Shown piece by piece: positions 9,871 to 21,396 of a stretch of DNA of 64,000 nucleotides. The stretch comes from Hemileia vastatrix (taxonomy: Eukaryota > Basidiomycota > Pucciniomycetes > Pucciniales > Zaghouaniaceae). Under the pieces are notes generated by a model. The model searched no databases. It was not told the DNA's origin and saw only the letters and a list, made by a program, of their open reading frames with translations. Where the stretch lies: contig JASXTE010000002.1 of assembly GCA_030280995.1 (NCBI GenBank), positions 17,614,683 through 17,678,682 of the forward strand, read 5' to 3'. The position numbers and the translations under genes are program-made. Within the stretch, counting starts at the first letter, position 1. The number at the start of each line of letters is the position of its first letter.

Positions 9871-10952
9871 TGGTAAGGTAAACTCTTACAGTCGCCTTGC
9901 TGTAAGCAGAATCCGGAGGAGATTGTGGATTTAGCTGAAAACCCCGTCCTTCCAATAAAAGATAACAAAATGGGAATTCTAAATCACTAAGCTAACCAAT
10001 CTACTTGGATCTGATTGATAAAAATAATGAAACTCTAAAATATTTAATGCTTATTGAGATTAAATGATTGTGGCTGTTGAGAAAGAAATACTGAATACAA
10101 CAATTAAGGTGTACCAGTGAAAGATCTGAAAAGATTGACTTTTATGTTTTTATAATAATTTAAATTTTTATGAGACAGCAATAATCAAGTCCCAGTGATG
10201 AAGACCTTTCTAAAGATACCCTGTATGAAGTGTTATTTTAATTGTTGAGTAGTATTTCTAAAATGTTATATATAAAATATAAAGTTATAAGGGTATTACA
10301 AATTTATTTAATTTGTTGAGTAATAAAAAATGAGACCGTGCTGGTTAATGATTAAGCTGTATGATGTGTCCCCCCCCTCAATTTCGAGTTTGAGAGGCGC
10401 TTAAGTATTCCTAGTCACGTGCCTAAGTTTTCCCCTCCAGAGCTCTTCCAGAGTCAATCCGGAGCCCGTACGGAGCCGTCCGGACTTCCAGACTCAATTA
10501 GAACCTTAAAACTATAATAAAAAATCTAGAAAAATTACACATAATAGAACTACTTCCCCTTTACATACCAAACTAATTTTCGTAGTCTGCGCAGCTCTAA
10601 TTACCCCGTGAAAATTCATCAAAGTTAAGTAATTTTTGAAAACGTAAATATTTCTATAAAACTTTAAAATTCATTTAAAAATATAAGAAAAATAGTAAAA
10701 ATTCTGGGAAGATTTCCCAAGGTTCTTGAGTGACTTGACTTGATACTTATAAATTTCTCAGACCGTAAAAATAAGTTTTCTCCGTAAAATAAATTGTATT
10801 TGTGTAGGCATTTGCTCGTGACCAATTTCTTCATATTTTAAACTCCAATAAATTAAATAAAACCCTTATATAAAAATAATAACGCCAATCTTGCACGCCG
10901 TAATAACTCCATTTACGTACTTAGGTGCCATACTAAACTTTAGGCTACCACA
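9871..10952 (-). mobile_element. Gypsy A, complete 5' LTR (1082 bp)
   Basis: Termini are TGGTA...TACCACA in plus-strand reading, an imperfect inverted pair. The outer 459 bases repeat 1-458. The inner edge is fixed by the PBS, and the outer edge by the end of similarity with the left copy. Right-flank bases are GCATA; the left flank is outside the window, so the duplication cannot be tested. Confidence 0.9.
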
Positions 10953-11279
10953 GCATAAGATCATGGCGGTTTGCTTCTTATGGAAATTGAATATTTCAAG
11001 GGCGGCGGTATCAGTGGGAGCGGTAAGAGTTTTTAGGATGAATTTTTCTAGGTTTCTAATCCCCAAAGCGTAGAACATCTGGTTTTTCCAGGTTTGTAAA
11101 GTTCTTTTTGGTGAGGACTTCCACTCCTTTGATTTCAGAAAAGCTATTAGATTGATGACAGGGGTTGAAGGTGTGGTGCTTATTAGGTTTCAAAGACTGT
11201 GTCTGAGGAAGAGTCAGACTGAGAAGACTCCGAGTTTGTTGGGGAAGAAGAAGCCACTTTGGATAAAGATTAGAGGAGT
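10953..11279 (-). pseudogene. Copia B gag fragment interrupted by gypsy A
   Basis: Read on the minus strand, this starts about 10 bases downstream of a copia PBS. It gives a Ser-rich N-terminus, then FSEIKGVEVLTKKNFTN and MFYALGIRNLEKFILK. This matches the pattern of copia C gag at 41312 (SEIKGIEKLNDKNYSTW). It contains one frameshift and a stop. The fragment ends at the gypsy A LTR; the rest of the element would lie left of the window. Confidence 0.65.
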
Positions 11280-11294
11280 GCTGGGCCCATAACC
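11280..11294 (-). promoter_or_regulatory. Copia B primer binding site (tRNA-iMet anticodon-arm type)
   Basis: GCTGGGCCCATAACC equals the anticodon stem-loop of eukaryotic initiator tRNA-Met. Its minus-strand complement can therefore pair with that tRNA's internal region, as known for Drosophila copia and yeast Ty5. The same sequence sits next to the LTRs at 41412-41426 and 51219-51230. Confidence 0.7.
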
Positions 11295-11296
11295 TA

Positions 11297-11664
11297 TGAT
11301 TTTTGAATGATGGAAACCTGATTTAGGATAGGAGAACAAGAGAAGTAAGTAAACAATTCAGAGATATACCTCCACAACTGTATAAGGATAAAATATAATA
11401 AAATATTAATAAAGATGAGTCAATTGTCAGAAGGACATGGGTGAGTAAAAGGAGAAACAAGAGAGATGCCGATAAGCGGTTTGAGAGCTCTCTCTTTTAT
11501 AGTAAATTAGGCGGTATGCAAGAGATAAATCAGGTACAGAAATAATTGTTAAGTGAGAAGATAAATAATAAAAATATACAGGTGAGATTAATTAATACTA
11601 GGATTAGTAACATAATAATGAATGGAACTATTATTGTAACCCTATTCTAATATATAAATCCTCA
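11297..11664 (-). mobile_element. Copia B 5' LTR (probable)
   Basis: The inner edge TGATTTTT follows the PBS by two bases. The outer edge is placed at CCTCA (11664), where the sequence changes character, and is tentative. A TATAAAA-like box on the minus strand near 11500 fits an LTR promoter. Confidence 0.5.
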
Positions 11665-14100
11665 GGTACCTTCAGAAGATCTTTGAAAAGGCCTCAAAAT
11701 ATAAAAAAATTCACCTGACTCAGCAGATAAAAAAACTTTAAAGCCATATAAAAAAGTTGAAGGAAGACAATCTCAAATACAAAGCAAATGTAGACACTTT
11801 AGTGGATAAAATGCAGGAAACAGTGTCACAAACACAAAAGGCTTCTCCTCCTTTCCCCCAAAAAATTTTTTTAGCTCTACCTCCTCAGAACAGAATTCCT
11901 TCAACCTCTTCCCCTCAAGCTTCAGTAAAATTAGAGGTGGAAAAATGGAAGTGAAATTGGATCAACAGTCACTGAAAAAATTTGAGCCACCAACCTCAGC
12001 AACATAAGGCTGGCACATCTATTTCCCAGAAAATTCATCCTCAAACCTTTCATTCTCGTAAAGGAGGAAAGAGAAAGAAAGCTTAAATTCAATTCCCTCT
12101 CAAAACTTGGTAAAAAATTAATTTTAAAAACAAGTTGGGATGTATAATAAAAAGACTTCCTCTTCAGGAAATATGGTTTAAGATGGTGAAAGGACTATTA
12201 AACTAATGTGAAAACAACACAATGTAGTTATGAGTAATTCAATTTATTTAGTTACTAAGTTTTCATTTGAAGAGCCAATGAATTTAACATTCACTTCTTT
12301 CATTAATTCTAAACTTTCAATAAAAAATGATGGCCTTACACCTGAAAATTATGTTATGCTTGAGAAAATTTCTAAGGAAGTTTAAAAGATTCTCCAAGTT
12401 TTAATAATTTAAAAGACAAAATATTAAAAAAATTTCATAGGAACCCAGAATTACCAAATAAATAACTTACACTGACACTGTAAGGCTTGTTTCTCTCTTC
12501 AAGATAAGGCATATTATAAGATTAAAGATAATTTGAATGAGCTAGTTACTCAAATTAACCAACTGAGAATATAAAATCAATTGATTTGTGACAAAAATGC
12601 TTATTTGGCCAAATTAATTAATGATTTGAAATCTCTTGATGAGCTGATGTTAATTAAAAATTAAAATAAATCTTTAACAACTGTTCTGAAGAAATTTATA
12701 CAGGATTTTAAAACTCTACATGACAAATCTTCTGTGAATGAAGACAGAATGGTTTTTTTCATTTGAGAAAATTAATGATCAGATCTATGAAATACCAAGC
12801 TTTAAAAAAATTTTGTAAAATTTTAAGGGTAAATTCTCCAACTTACCTAATTTTTCTGAAATATTTAAAAGTAGAATTGATAATACTGCTCAATGATCTG
12901 AAAAAGTATTTGAAAAGAACATAAAAAAAGAAATTCTTGCACTCCTTCTAAACTCATTAAAAATAAAATTGAAAATCATTCTAAAAAGAATTTATTTAAT
13001 AATAATTTTCACCATTATTCTGTTGTTTCTGCTATAGAAGATAAAATATCTGAAAAACTTGTAAAATTTGAAGAGTTATTTATTATGAAAAAGTTCAATA
13101 GCAAAGTTGAAATTTAATTCAACAATAAAAATTGTCCAAAAATGGATAAATAAATAGCTTTTGATAGACACTCTTCATCTGATTGGAAGAATTTCATTCA
13201 AAGAATTGAAAGTTTGAAGAATTCTTATAAATTGAAAGAGGAAGAGGTAATTTTAAATATTATTTCTTTATTCACTAATGTAGCCCTGAAGTGGTATAAG
13301 TCTTTTCTATTTCAATAATGAATGTACATAGAGTGACAGGAAGAAACTAAATTGAAACCATTTTGATGATTCAAAATTTAGATTATATCAACAAATGTTG
13401 TATGAGAATACTAAATATTACCCCTCCTCTGGTGAAAAACATATTTTTTCCTTTTGAACATTTCAAAACTTCTTACAGCTATTGATTCAAAAATGAATTG
13501 TGATATTTAGAGGAATTGAATCCTCTATAAATTAATAAGTTCTTTTACAGATTTGATAGATTCTAGAAATAAGTATTTTGGAGAAAATTCTTCCTTTATT
13601 AATATCTGTAATGAAGTCTTATTGAATTACCGATATGAAGCAAAGAATTACTCCTCAAGACCCCATTATGAGAAAAATAAATTATTCTCCAAAGCTTCCA
13701 GAAAGACCTGGAAAAGCTTCTACCCCAGTTGCAACTAAAAATATGAAACCAATACTTGTTTTTAATGTAAAACACAATTGAAGAAGGGTCTTGTTTGTAA
13801 TAATAAAATAAATATTTGAAAAAAACTGAAAACTCTGATAATAATCCAGATTTATTTGAACTTGATAATAACTCATGTGAGTGTGAGATTTAGATATCAT
13901 ATCAACATGATTCATCTCATGAAGCTCTCATTTTGGACAAGGATATACATTTTTCTAATAATTTCTCTGAAATTTTCAATAATAATTTTTCTTCAGTGGA
14001 AAATGCTGAAGATTTTATATATAAATTAGAATTCAATCATCATTTCCCTTCTGAGAGCTCCAGATCTAATAAATGGCAAAATGGTTAAGGTTCTTTTTGC
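11665..14100 (+). pseudogene. Decayed retrotransposon gag-like sequence
   Basis: Many short plus-strand stretches of one style can be read, broken by stops and frameshifts. The clearest is at about 13157-13295: FDRHSSSDWKNFIQRIESLK followed by ILNIISLF-NVALKWYKS. This matches the core of retrotransposon gag proteins (an F-x-W start and a terminal ALKWY). Upstream, 11757-11952 is a lysine-rich, coiled-coil-like segment, followed by a basic SRKGGKRKKA near 12056. No pol or LTR could be tied to it. Which element type it belongs to is unclear. Confidence 0.5.
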
Positions 14101-14795
14101 CTTTGGTGCTGTTGTAAGTTTCATATTTGAAAAATAATTAGATCATTTTAAGAAAAACTAACAAGAAAAACTAATAACTGTTACTTCAAAGAAATGGAGA
14201 GGGTGTGGATTATTCTGTCACCGGACAACCTATGCACAAGGTTGAGAGTGTTCCTGCAAGTGAGATGGAGGGAGGATTTAGAAACTTCTTCGATGCAAAG
14301 AGGAAATGTTTGAGGAAGTGATTCAAAGATGACTTGAAGGAAGAGCTACTGCTTTGAGATATGTTCGAGAAGAATTCTAATATAATTTAAAGGTAATATT
14401 AAAATTCTTAAGATCTCACAAAGGGTTGGAAACTCAAAAATCAAAGATTTACGATTTAGAAATGATTACTGAGAAAATAAGGAAAGATACAATAATAATG
14501 ATTTAACTTGAAGCTTTACCACTATTAACTATATATACGTTTTATAATTTAATTCTAAATAATGTCAAACCAAAAACCTAACCCCTTTTATATCCTTTAC
14601 TCCTCCTCGCATTGACCTCATACCCATCCACTATTCCGCACACCACAGACCATTAAAAAATACACCCGTTACACCTGGACCCTCCTCACTAAAATCCGTC
14701 AACCCTTAAATCCTCCACTAACCATTCCGTCCATGCTCACTACCCCTTTTAATAATTCACAGACATTTAATAGACCTTTTAGCGTACTATTACAT
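14101..14795. other. No recognisable gene
   Basis: AT-rich sequence with a C-rich plus strand at 14560-14760. I see no coding frame or repeat structure here. Confidence 0.4.
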
Positions 14796-15076
14796 TGACT
14801 ATTGCGCTGTGTGTCATTTATTGAGGAAAAGACTGAGACACACTATTGAGAGATTGAATAATTTAGATTTAGAGTTTAGACTAGTGCGGTTGAATAGTGA
14901 GTACACAAAGGAAAGTTGCAGTTGCTATGTAGAATTGCTTTATGTGCTTCGAGTATGGATTTAAACCTCTTTATTATTGATTTAATGAGCTGTTTTTGCC
15001 TTGAGTGTCACGTGGCGCGTGACATATTCTTATGTCACATTGGAAAAATATAGAACAAGTGTTGTGGTCTTCCAAC
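14796..15076 (-). mobile_element. Possible solo LTR
   Basis: On the minus strand this begins TGTTGGAAGACCACAACAC, and the sequence ends with CA at 14796, a style common in fungal copia LTRs. It holds the near-palindrome GTCACGTGGCGCGTGAC at about 15007-15024, which includes a CACGTG E-box. No target duplication or PBS is seen, so this is a weak call. Confidence 0.3.
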
Positions 15077-16672
15077 ATTGGCAGAGGGCTTTGTTGGTCT
15101 GTTTGGCGTTGTTTTGGTATGTCTTAATTTACATTGGTTGAATAATTGTATGTTTTTCTGGTTTTATTCAGTTAATATTGGTATGTGGGTACTACCATTG
15201 GATAGGCCTGGTGTTTCTCTATATTTTATGTCTTGATGACATTTTTCATATTCCAAGATTTAAGGGGCCATTTTCTCACTTTTCATTTCTAAAAGATAGC
15301 TGTTTAATTTTGTTTTTTGTGTTTTACGGGCTAACCTTAAGTCTTAGGGTTAAGTGCTTAGTACCATTAAGTAGAGCTAATTGGGCTCTATATTTTATGT
15401 CACAATGTTGTCATAACTTAATTTTGTGTTTTAAGGGTTTAAGTAGTCATGGTGGATTTTTCTAAGTATTTTGGGCTTTATTGGAGGTTTTTGGTGGTTT
15501 TCTGGCTCCAGGGAGGTCTGGCTGCTTCTAGGCAGGCCGCCCACCTTGGTTATAGAACGCTGGGGAGCGCTTCTAGAGGGTTTTTATTCAATTTGGCTGC
15601 CAAAAGCACCAAATTCATTGCTGTGCATGGATTTTTTAGATGGTGGTCTGTGTGTACATGCTGAATAAGACAGTTTGGGGAAACTTTAATTATCATAAAA
15701 CCATCCAGAGGTAATATCATTGTTTCTCACTCATTTTTCACTGTTTTTTGGCCACAATTGGCTGTGTTTGTTGCAAGTTTAGTTCTTCATTTAACTCAAC
15801 TTTGGCAACTGGTTTCTCTGGTATAGCTTTGCAACCTGCATCAAGTATTATTTCTGTTTTCTGTGCAACAAATGCAGTGTTTTGTTTTTCTGGTGTGGAT
15901 CTTTCTGAATTTCTGGTTTCTGGTTCTGTGGTCCTCAGTGGTCTGCTATTGGATACTGTCTTGACTTGTTAAGAAGTCAAGATGTTTTTTGGAAGGGGTA
16001 TAGTAACAGTCTCTAATTTGCTGTAGCAAGTAAATCTCCCCTTGTATTTCTCAAAGGGACAGGGGTTTTTCTCTCCAGTTTTACTCCAACTCCCTTGGTC
16101 AAGGCCAATAGCTAGTACTATAGGATTGTCTAAAGTGTGTTTTTCAAATATAATGGTGGTTTTTTCAGAGCCCTCTGTAATTTTTTTTTATGAAAAATGA
16201 TAAATTGAGCAATTTTTTCATCATGGGTAATAATACTTTGACCAATTTTGGTATAAAATAAGACCCATAAAACTATTTTTTACTATGGCATTAATTAGGA
16301 ACATTAAATTGAATATTTCTCCCACTTAATGAAATTTTGTAACACACTGTTTCAATATATTGGTAGACAAGCTAATGAGATGACAAATTCATTTTCTGAA
16401 ATTAGTAATTACTCATTTGGAGATCAATATTAAATTGGCCAAAAAAGATTTAATCATTTCTTGGATTAACTCTTTTCCAATGTCTTTTTCTCATGGATTT
16501 TAGGAGCTGGTTGAAGAAGAATATGAAATGAAAATTCATCTATCTTGTAAATTGAATGATATTCATCCTAGTTTAAAGAAAAACCATACCATACTTCACC
16601 CACCAAGAGAAATGATATTGAATATAATATATCTACCTTGTTGTAAATGAATATCATTGAAAAGGAATACTT
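15077..16672. other. Unresolved repeat-derived region
   Basis: The minus strand at about 15735-15972 is open for almost 80 codons (Thr/Glu/Lys-rich, e.g. VAKVELNEELNLQQTQPIV). It is more GC-rich than its surroundings but not recognised. Near 16065-16110 there is a fragment resembling the gypsy LTR at 16700 in opposite orientation. A 40-codon open stretch at 16500-16620 is not recognised either. Confidence 0.35.
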
Positions 16673-17048
16673 TGTAGAAAGACTCTTAAAGTCATCATGA
16701 TTTAAGTAGAATCCAAGGGAGTTGGATAAACCTAAGAAAAACCTGTCTCTTTAAGTAAAATAAGAGTTCTCAATTAACTAGGCTAAAGTGTCTACTTATT
16801 ATAGAATGAACACTTGATCAATCAAAAATACCAGTCTAAAGTTGTTGAATCACTGTTCTTAAAGATTAGATGGAGAAATACAACAGTAAGGTTGTACTAG
16901 AAAATTTATTTAAATGATTGAATTTATATATTTTTATGACGTTATGATTGTAGTGAAAAGATATTAAATATGAGTCCCTTAATTTAAGGCCTTTACAATG
17001 ATACCCTATAAGTATATATTTAAGAGTTGTTGAGTAAAATGTATAATA
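16673..17048 (-). mobile_element. Gypsy LTR C, left part (split by Harbinger H1)
   Basis: This aligns with the start of the gypsy A LTR at 9871, sharing a CTCTTA(A/C)AGTC...AGTAGAATCC pattern. It is closer to the LTR at 23760, sharing GTTGGATAAACCTAAGAAAA. Similarity stops at the H1 inverted repeat and resumes at 21668. Confidence 0.65.
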
Positions 17049-17096
17049 GGGGGTGTCAGTTCTGGCAAATCCGCACTTAAATTAAGTGCGGATTTC
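17049..17096 (+). repeat. H1 left terminal inverted repeat
   Basis: GGGGGTGTCAGTTCTGGC is followed by an internal palindrome: AAATCCGCACTTAA, one A, then TTAAGTGCGGATTT. Further copies of AATCAGCACTT follow at 17104, 17116 and 17181, and a second GGGTGTCAGTTA at 17161. Confidence 0.85.
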
Positions 17097-17418
17097 AAAC
17101 CAAATCAGCACTTACAAATCAGCACTTAAATTTTGCAAAAAAGTCACTTATTTCAAAAAAGGGTGTCAGTTATGACCTCAAATCAGCACTTTTTTCCCGT
17201 TTTTTTTCACAACCACATTTTGGCCACAAAACATCCCTTCCTTTCTTACCCCATCCCTGTCACATGTGACACACTGACCTTCCTCGCTACCTACCCATCA
17301 ATCCTCGGCACACACCCCTTCCTGACATTTTCAATATTTTGACCAGGCATGTTTACATTCTTTTTTACTTATTTCTTCTACTCTTTAATCTTTTTTCTTG
17401 TTATGTGCCAGTTTCATA

Positions 17419-18733
17419 ATGCCTCCCAGACATTCCAAATCTCAAAAGGTAACTCAAAAATCTGCTTCATCACAAAAGTCTCCTCGTAAAGCAAGCCCTA
17501 CACCTGAAAAATCAAAGGCAGGTTCAGGTCAGCTTAAAAAGGATGATTATCTCATCATAATCAACTTCCTTAAAATAAAATCAAATTTTGAAGCATGTTT
17601 TGGATGTGAAAAGTCCACTCGTATTGGACGTCCACCTTCTTCAAAAGTTAATGGCTACTTGTTGATGGCCAATGAAGTAAGGAAGAAAACAAGGGGGAGA
17701 ATCGATATCAATCCTAAACAAATGAAGGAGAGATTTAAGAGTTACCATTCAAAATATAAAAAGACTCATCATGCTGTAAATGAAACTGGCTTTGGTATTG
17801 ACGATGATGATTTGGAGATTGGAATTACTACTGTTTCCGAAAAGCTCAATGTCATGTGTCCTTTCTATGAGGAAATGGATAATCTTTTTGGCACCCGAGT
17901 TGATGTAAACCCTTGGTTTCTACACGATACTACTAAGCATATACCCTCTGGATCCAAACCTTCCTATAATCCTCCCAACACACCTTTACTTGAAGAAGAT
18001 CAATCCCCTCCACCTTCTAACCATAGTTCAGCTGAAGATGATCCCAACTATCAAGCAGAACAATTATATCGCAGAAGATCTGAATCCTCAGAGGCCCAAA
18101 ATTTAAATGTATGTTTACTTTTTGTTTTTTCTTCAATTCTTCTCTGAATTTCTCTTTCTTTCTAGTCTCCTCCTACTCAAACTCAATCTCCATTAAATAA
18201 TCTCAATTCTGGAAATGTGAATACCTCTTTAGAAGCTGCTTTAGAAGAACTTCCTGAAGCCTCTTGTTCAAACTCCAAACTAAAGCGTCGAGCCTCAACT
18301 TCAATGAACTTGAACCATCTATTAAAACGTGGTAATACTTCAACAAGCTCATTTGGCTCCCTTGAGGATTATTTTGAAAAAAAAGATATAAGTAAGTTTT
18401 GTTTACTATATATCTTAATCATTAACTCATTTATTTATTTATTTCAATTTAATTTTCTCAGCGAAATCAACTATTGCAAATAATGCCCTTGACTTTGAGA
18501 AGATGAAGTTTGATCATATGCTAAGGAAAGATCAGCAAGCCTTAGATTTGGAAGAAAAAAAATTTGAGGTAGAGCAGATGGAAAGAGTAAATGACCGTCA
18601 ATTTCAAAGAGAAATGGCTACTTGTGAATTGGAAAAACAAGAGAGTTTTAAAAAAAAAGATTTCATTATGGAATGTGTTAAAAATGGCCAATCTTATGAG
18701 GACATTAAAAAATTACTTGACCTTTTCAATTGA
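17419..18733 (+). CDS. H1 Myb/SANT-like DNA-binding protein (Harbinger accessory protein)
   Basis: Three exons, 17419-18108, 18166-18391 and 18462-18733, are joined by GT-AG introns of 57 and 70 bp and give exactly 395 codons plus stop. The start MPPRHSKSQK is chosen because the region upstream is unlike coding sequence. Residues 1-45 are Ser/Lys-rich. Residues about 46-150 form a helical DNA-binding-type domain (DDYLIIINFLK, CFGCEKS, INPKQMKERFKSYHSKYKK). A Pro/Ser-rich linker follows. Residues about 310-395 form a coiled coil (LDLEEKKFEVEQ) ending in DFIMECVKNGQSYEDI. In Harbinger transposons such a protein binds subterminal sites and helps the transposase enter the nucleus; that role here is inference. 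H2 and H3 carry broken copies. Confidence 0.8.
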
Positions 18734-19419
18734 TAATTTGTTTTTCTAGTTAATTTAATTTTGTTTGATTTCTTTTTGGTAATATTTTCTTATATGCTGA
18801 CTTATAAAAGGAAAAGAATATAGTACGTTATTTTTGACAAAAATTTGAATGTATAATAAGAATTTTCTATCTTTACTTTCTAGTCAATAAGTTTGCTTGT
18901 CTAAATTTTTCTAAGTCATCAATTTCACATGTCAGATTTAAAAAATTGGCAATGCCCTCCCCTGCATTTTATTGAAACAAGGGGTGGGTACCACCAAATT
19001 TTTCTAAGTCATCAATTTCACATGTCAGATTTAAAAAATTGGCAATACCCTCCCCTGCATTTTATTGAAGTAAAGGGTGAAAGTCATCAAAATACAATAT
19101 AATTACATAAATTAATTAATATATAAATAAGATATGTCAAGTATACTACTTTTAAAGTAATGACAATTCCTTAAGCCAAAATGCAGATCAAGTCTAGAAA
19201 CTAGGTTCAATGCAAAGTATTTTTTGAAGCAACTTATTTAAATAATACTTTACTAAATTAAGTTGATCAATAAAGATTGATTGACAATATTGCAATTCTT
19301 AAATACAATAATTTTATTAAAAAATTTCAGATTACATATAAAAAAAATCAGTGACTTTTTCTATTACTTACAACTGTTTTTACAGAATTGAAAACTATGT
19401 TTCTGCTAATATTTTATTG
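18734..19419. repeat. H1 spacer with a 93-bp tandem duplication
   Basis: The AAATTTTTCTAAGTCATC block starts at 18903 and again at 18996, with a few differences. Each copy ends in TTGGCAATRCCCTCCCCTGC. A relative of that ending occurs at 27360 and 55140. No gene is seen. Confidence 0.7.
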
Positions 19420-20568
19420 AAGTGAACTCTGTTCTTCACCCGAAGAACAGAGTTCATCCTCCTATTTTCACCCTCTGTTTAAAAAGAATAAAATGACTTA
19501 CCTGGAGAGATGAGTTTAGAAAAAAGAAATATAAGTGAATGGAAGTGAACTCTGTTCTTCGCCCGAAGAACAGAGTTCATCCTCCTATTTTCACACTCTG
19601 TTTAAAAAGAATAAAATGACTTACCTGGAGAGATGAGTTGAGAAAAAAGAAATATAAGTGAATGGAAGTGAACTCTGTTCTTCGCCCGAAGAACAGAGTT
19701 CATCCTCCTATTTTCACCCTCTGTTTAAAAAGAATAAAATGACTTACCTGGAGAGATGAGTTGAGAAAAAAGAAATATAAGTGAATGGAAGTGAACTCTG
19801 TTCTTCGCCCGAAGAACAGAGTTCATCCTCCTATTTTCACCCTCTGTTTAAAAAGAATAAAATGACTTACCTGGAGAGATGAGTTTAGAAAAAAGAAATA
19901 TAAGTGAATGGAAGTGAACTCTGTTCTTCGCCCGAAGAACAGAGTTCATCCTCCTATTTTCACACTCTGTTTAAAAAGAATAAAATGACTTACCTGGAGA
20001 GATGAGTTGAGAAAAAAGAAATATAAGTGAATGGAAGTGAACTCTGTTCTTCGCCCGAAGAACAGAGTTCATCCTCCTATTTTCACCCTCTGTTTAAAAA
20101 GAATAAAATGACTTACCTGGAGAGATGAGTTGAGAAAAAAGAAATATAAGTGAATGGAAGTGAACTCTGTTCTTCGCCCGAAGAACAGAGTTCATCCTCC
20201 TATTTTCACACTCTGTTTAAAAAGAATAAAATGACTTACCTGGAGAGATGAGTTGAGAAAAAAGAAATATAAGTGAATGGAAGTGAACTCTGTTCTTCGC
20301 CCGAAGAACAGAGTTCATCCTCCTATTTTCACACTCTGTTTAAAAAGAATAAAATGACTTACCTGGAGAGATGAGTTGAGAAAAAAGAAATATAAGTGAA
20401 TGGAAGTGAACTCTGTTCTTCGCCCGAAGAACAGAGTTCATCCTCCTATTTTCACACTCTGTTTAAAAAGAATAAAATGACTTACCTGGAGAGATGAGTT
20501 GAGAAAAAAGAAATATAAGTGAATGGAAGTGAACTCTGTTCTTTGCCCGAAGAACAGAGTTCATCCTC
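19420..20568. repeat. 123-bp satellite with 15-bp-arm palindrome, about 9.3 copies
   Basis: Ten palindrome centres lie at 19441, 19564, 19687, 19810, 19933, 20056, 20179, 20302, 20425 and 20548, exactly 123 bp apart. The palindrome is GAACTCTGTTCTTCG, CC, then its reverse complement. Copies are almost identical; the first has CACCC and the last TTGCCC in the loop. On the minus strand each unit also contains CTCTCCAG-GTAAGTCATTT, which matches a splice donor at 31410 in H2. The array therefore grew from a segment of the transposase gene's first intron boundary. Confidence 0.9.
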
Positions 20569-20587
20569 TAGCTGCAATTGTTCAATA

Positions 20588-20617
20588 ACTTAACGATTCG
20601 TTAACGAATCGTTAAGT
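20588..20617. repeat. 30-bp perfect palindrome
   Basis: The arms are ACTTAACGATTCGTT and AACGAATCGTTAAGT, with no loop. It lies between the satellite and the G-rich tract. Confidence 0.85.
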
Positions 20618-20621
20618 GAAG

Positions 20622-20910
20622 GTTAAGGGGGGGTAGGAGGGATATGAGGGAGGATTTGGGGGAGTTTTGAGGGGGATAGGAGGGGGGTTTGGAGGGGGGG
20701 TTTGGAGGGGGGGTTTGGAGGGGGGGTTAGAGGCGGGTTTGGTGGGGATTTGGAGGGAGGATTTGGGGGATTTGGTGGGGGGTGGAGTGGAATGAGGGGA
20801 AGATATGAGGAGACCAAGAAGGGGGAGAAAGGGAGAGATGAGACCAAAGAGGGAGAAAAGGGAGGTTAGAGTGAGCCAAGGAGGGGTGAATGAGGCAGCC
20901 AAAGGGGGGA
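20622..20910. repeat. G-rich polypurine tract
   Basis: The plus strand is almost all G and A/T with repeated runs of 5-8 G (GGAGGGGGGGTTTGGAGG) for about 290 bases. Four or more G-runs within short distance fit the G-quadruplex pattern. The proline-rich reading frames on the minus strand are a by-product of this composition. Confidence 0.8.
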
Positions 20911-20924
20911 AAAGGGGGATGATT

Positions 20925-21396
20925 CCAAGGAGTTGATGGCAGTGATACATCGTTTGGTATAAGTGTTAACTGAACCATACCCTAAATCAAAGACATTTTC
21001 TAAACGTTTCAAAGCGGCTCTATTACCATTTGAACCCAAACGGCATAGTGTGATGGCCAATTGAATTGAAGGATGTCGTTGTTCTTTTTGAGAATTATTG
21101 TGAAATATGGGATGATCCTGAATAAGCTCAAGCAATTTAAGGAAAAATTCCTGAGAAGTCCTGAACAGCTGTCTAAAACTGGGTGTAGATAGGTTAAGAA
21201 GTGTTTGGATGGTGTACTTGGGGGTATGAAGTACTTGAGGCTTTCCGGGAAGAAGGTAACGTTTCCTGGCCATTTTTGATAAAACGACAAAATCTTCTTC
21301 TAGATCAGAATCGGAATCAGAGTCCAAGAGCAGTTCAAGCGCCATGAAAGTCATTGCTTTATGTAATTTATCACGATTTGAAAGTGAGGAAGGCAT
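20925..21396 (-). pseudogene. H1 transposase, N-terminal part only
   Basis: From the ATG at 21394-21396 (MPSSLSNRDKLHKAM) about 157 codons are open. They match the helical N-terminal region of Harbinger transposases: FRTSQEFFLKLLELIQDHP, then RHPSIQLAITLCRLGSNGN and VFDLGYGSVNTYTKR. The H3 transposase at 58600-58870 aligns with it. Similarity ends at INSLES. The reading frame then runs into the G-rich tract, and the catalytic DDE half is absent. An acidic Asp/Ser run near residue 30 is shared with H2. Confidence 0.8.

Noticed and set aside
13553..13915. Small plus and minus ORFs near 13700
   Set aside because: They overlap each other within decayed gag-like sequence and show no motif.
19420..20568. 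CRISPR-like array
   Set aside because: Whole 123-bp units are identical, with no variable spacers, and they lie inside a eukaryotic DNA transposon.
20612..20978. Proline-rich secreted protein on the minus strand
   Set aside because: Three overlapping frames are all proline-rich because of the G-run tract; it is compositional.
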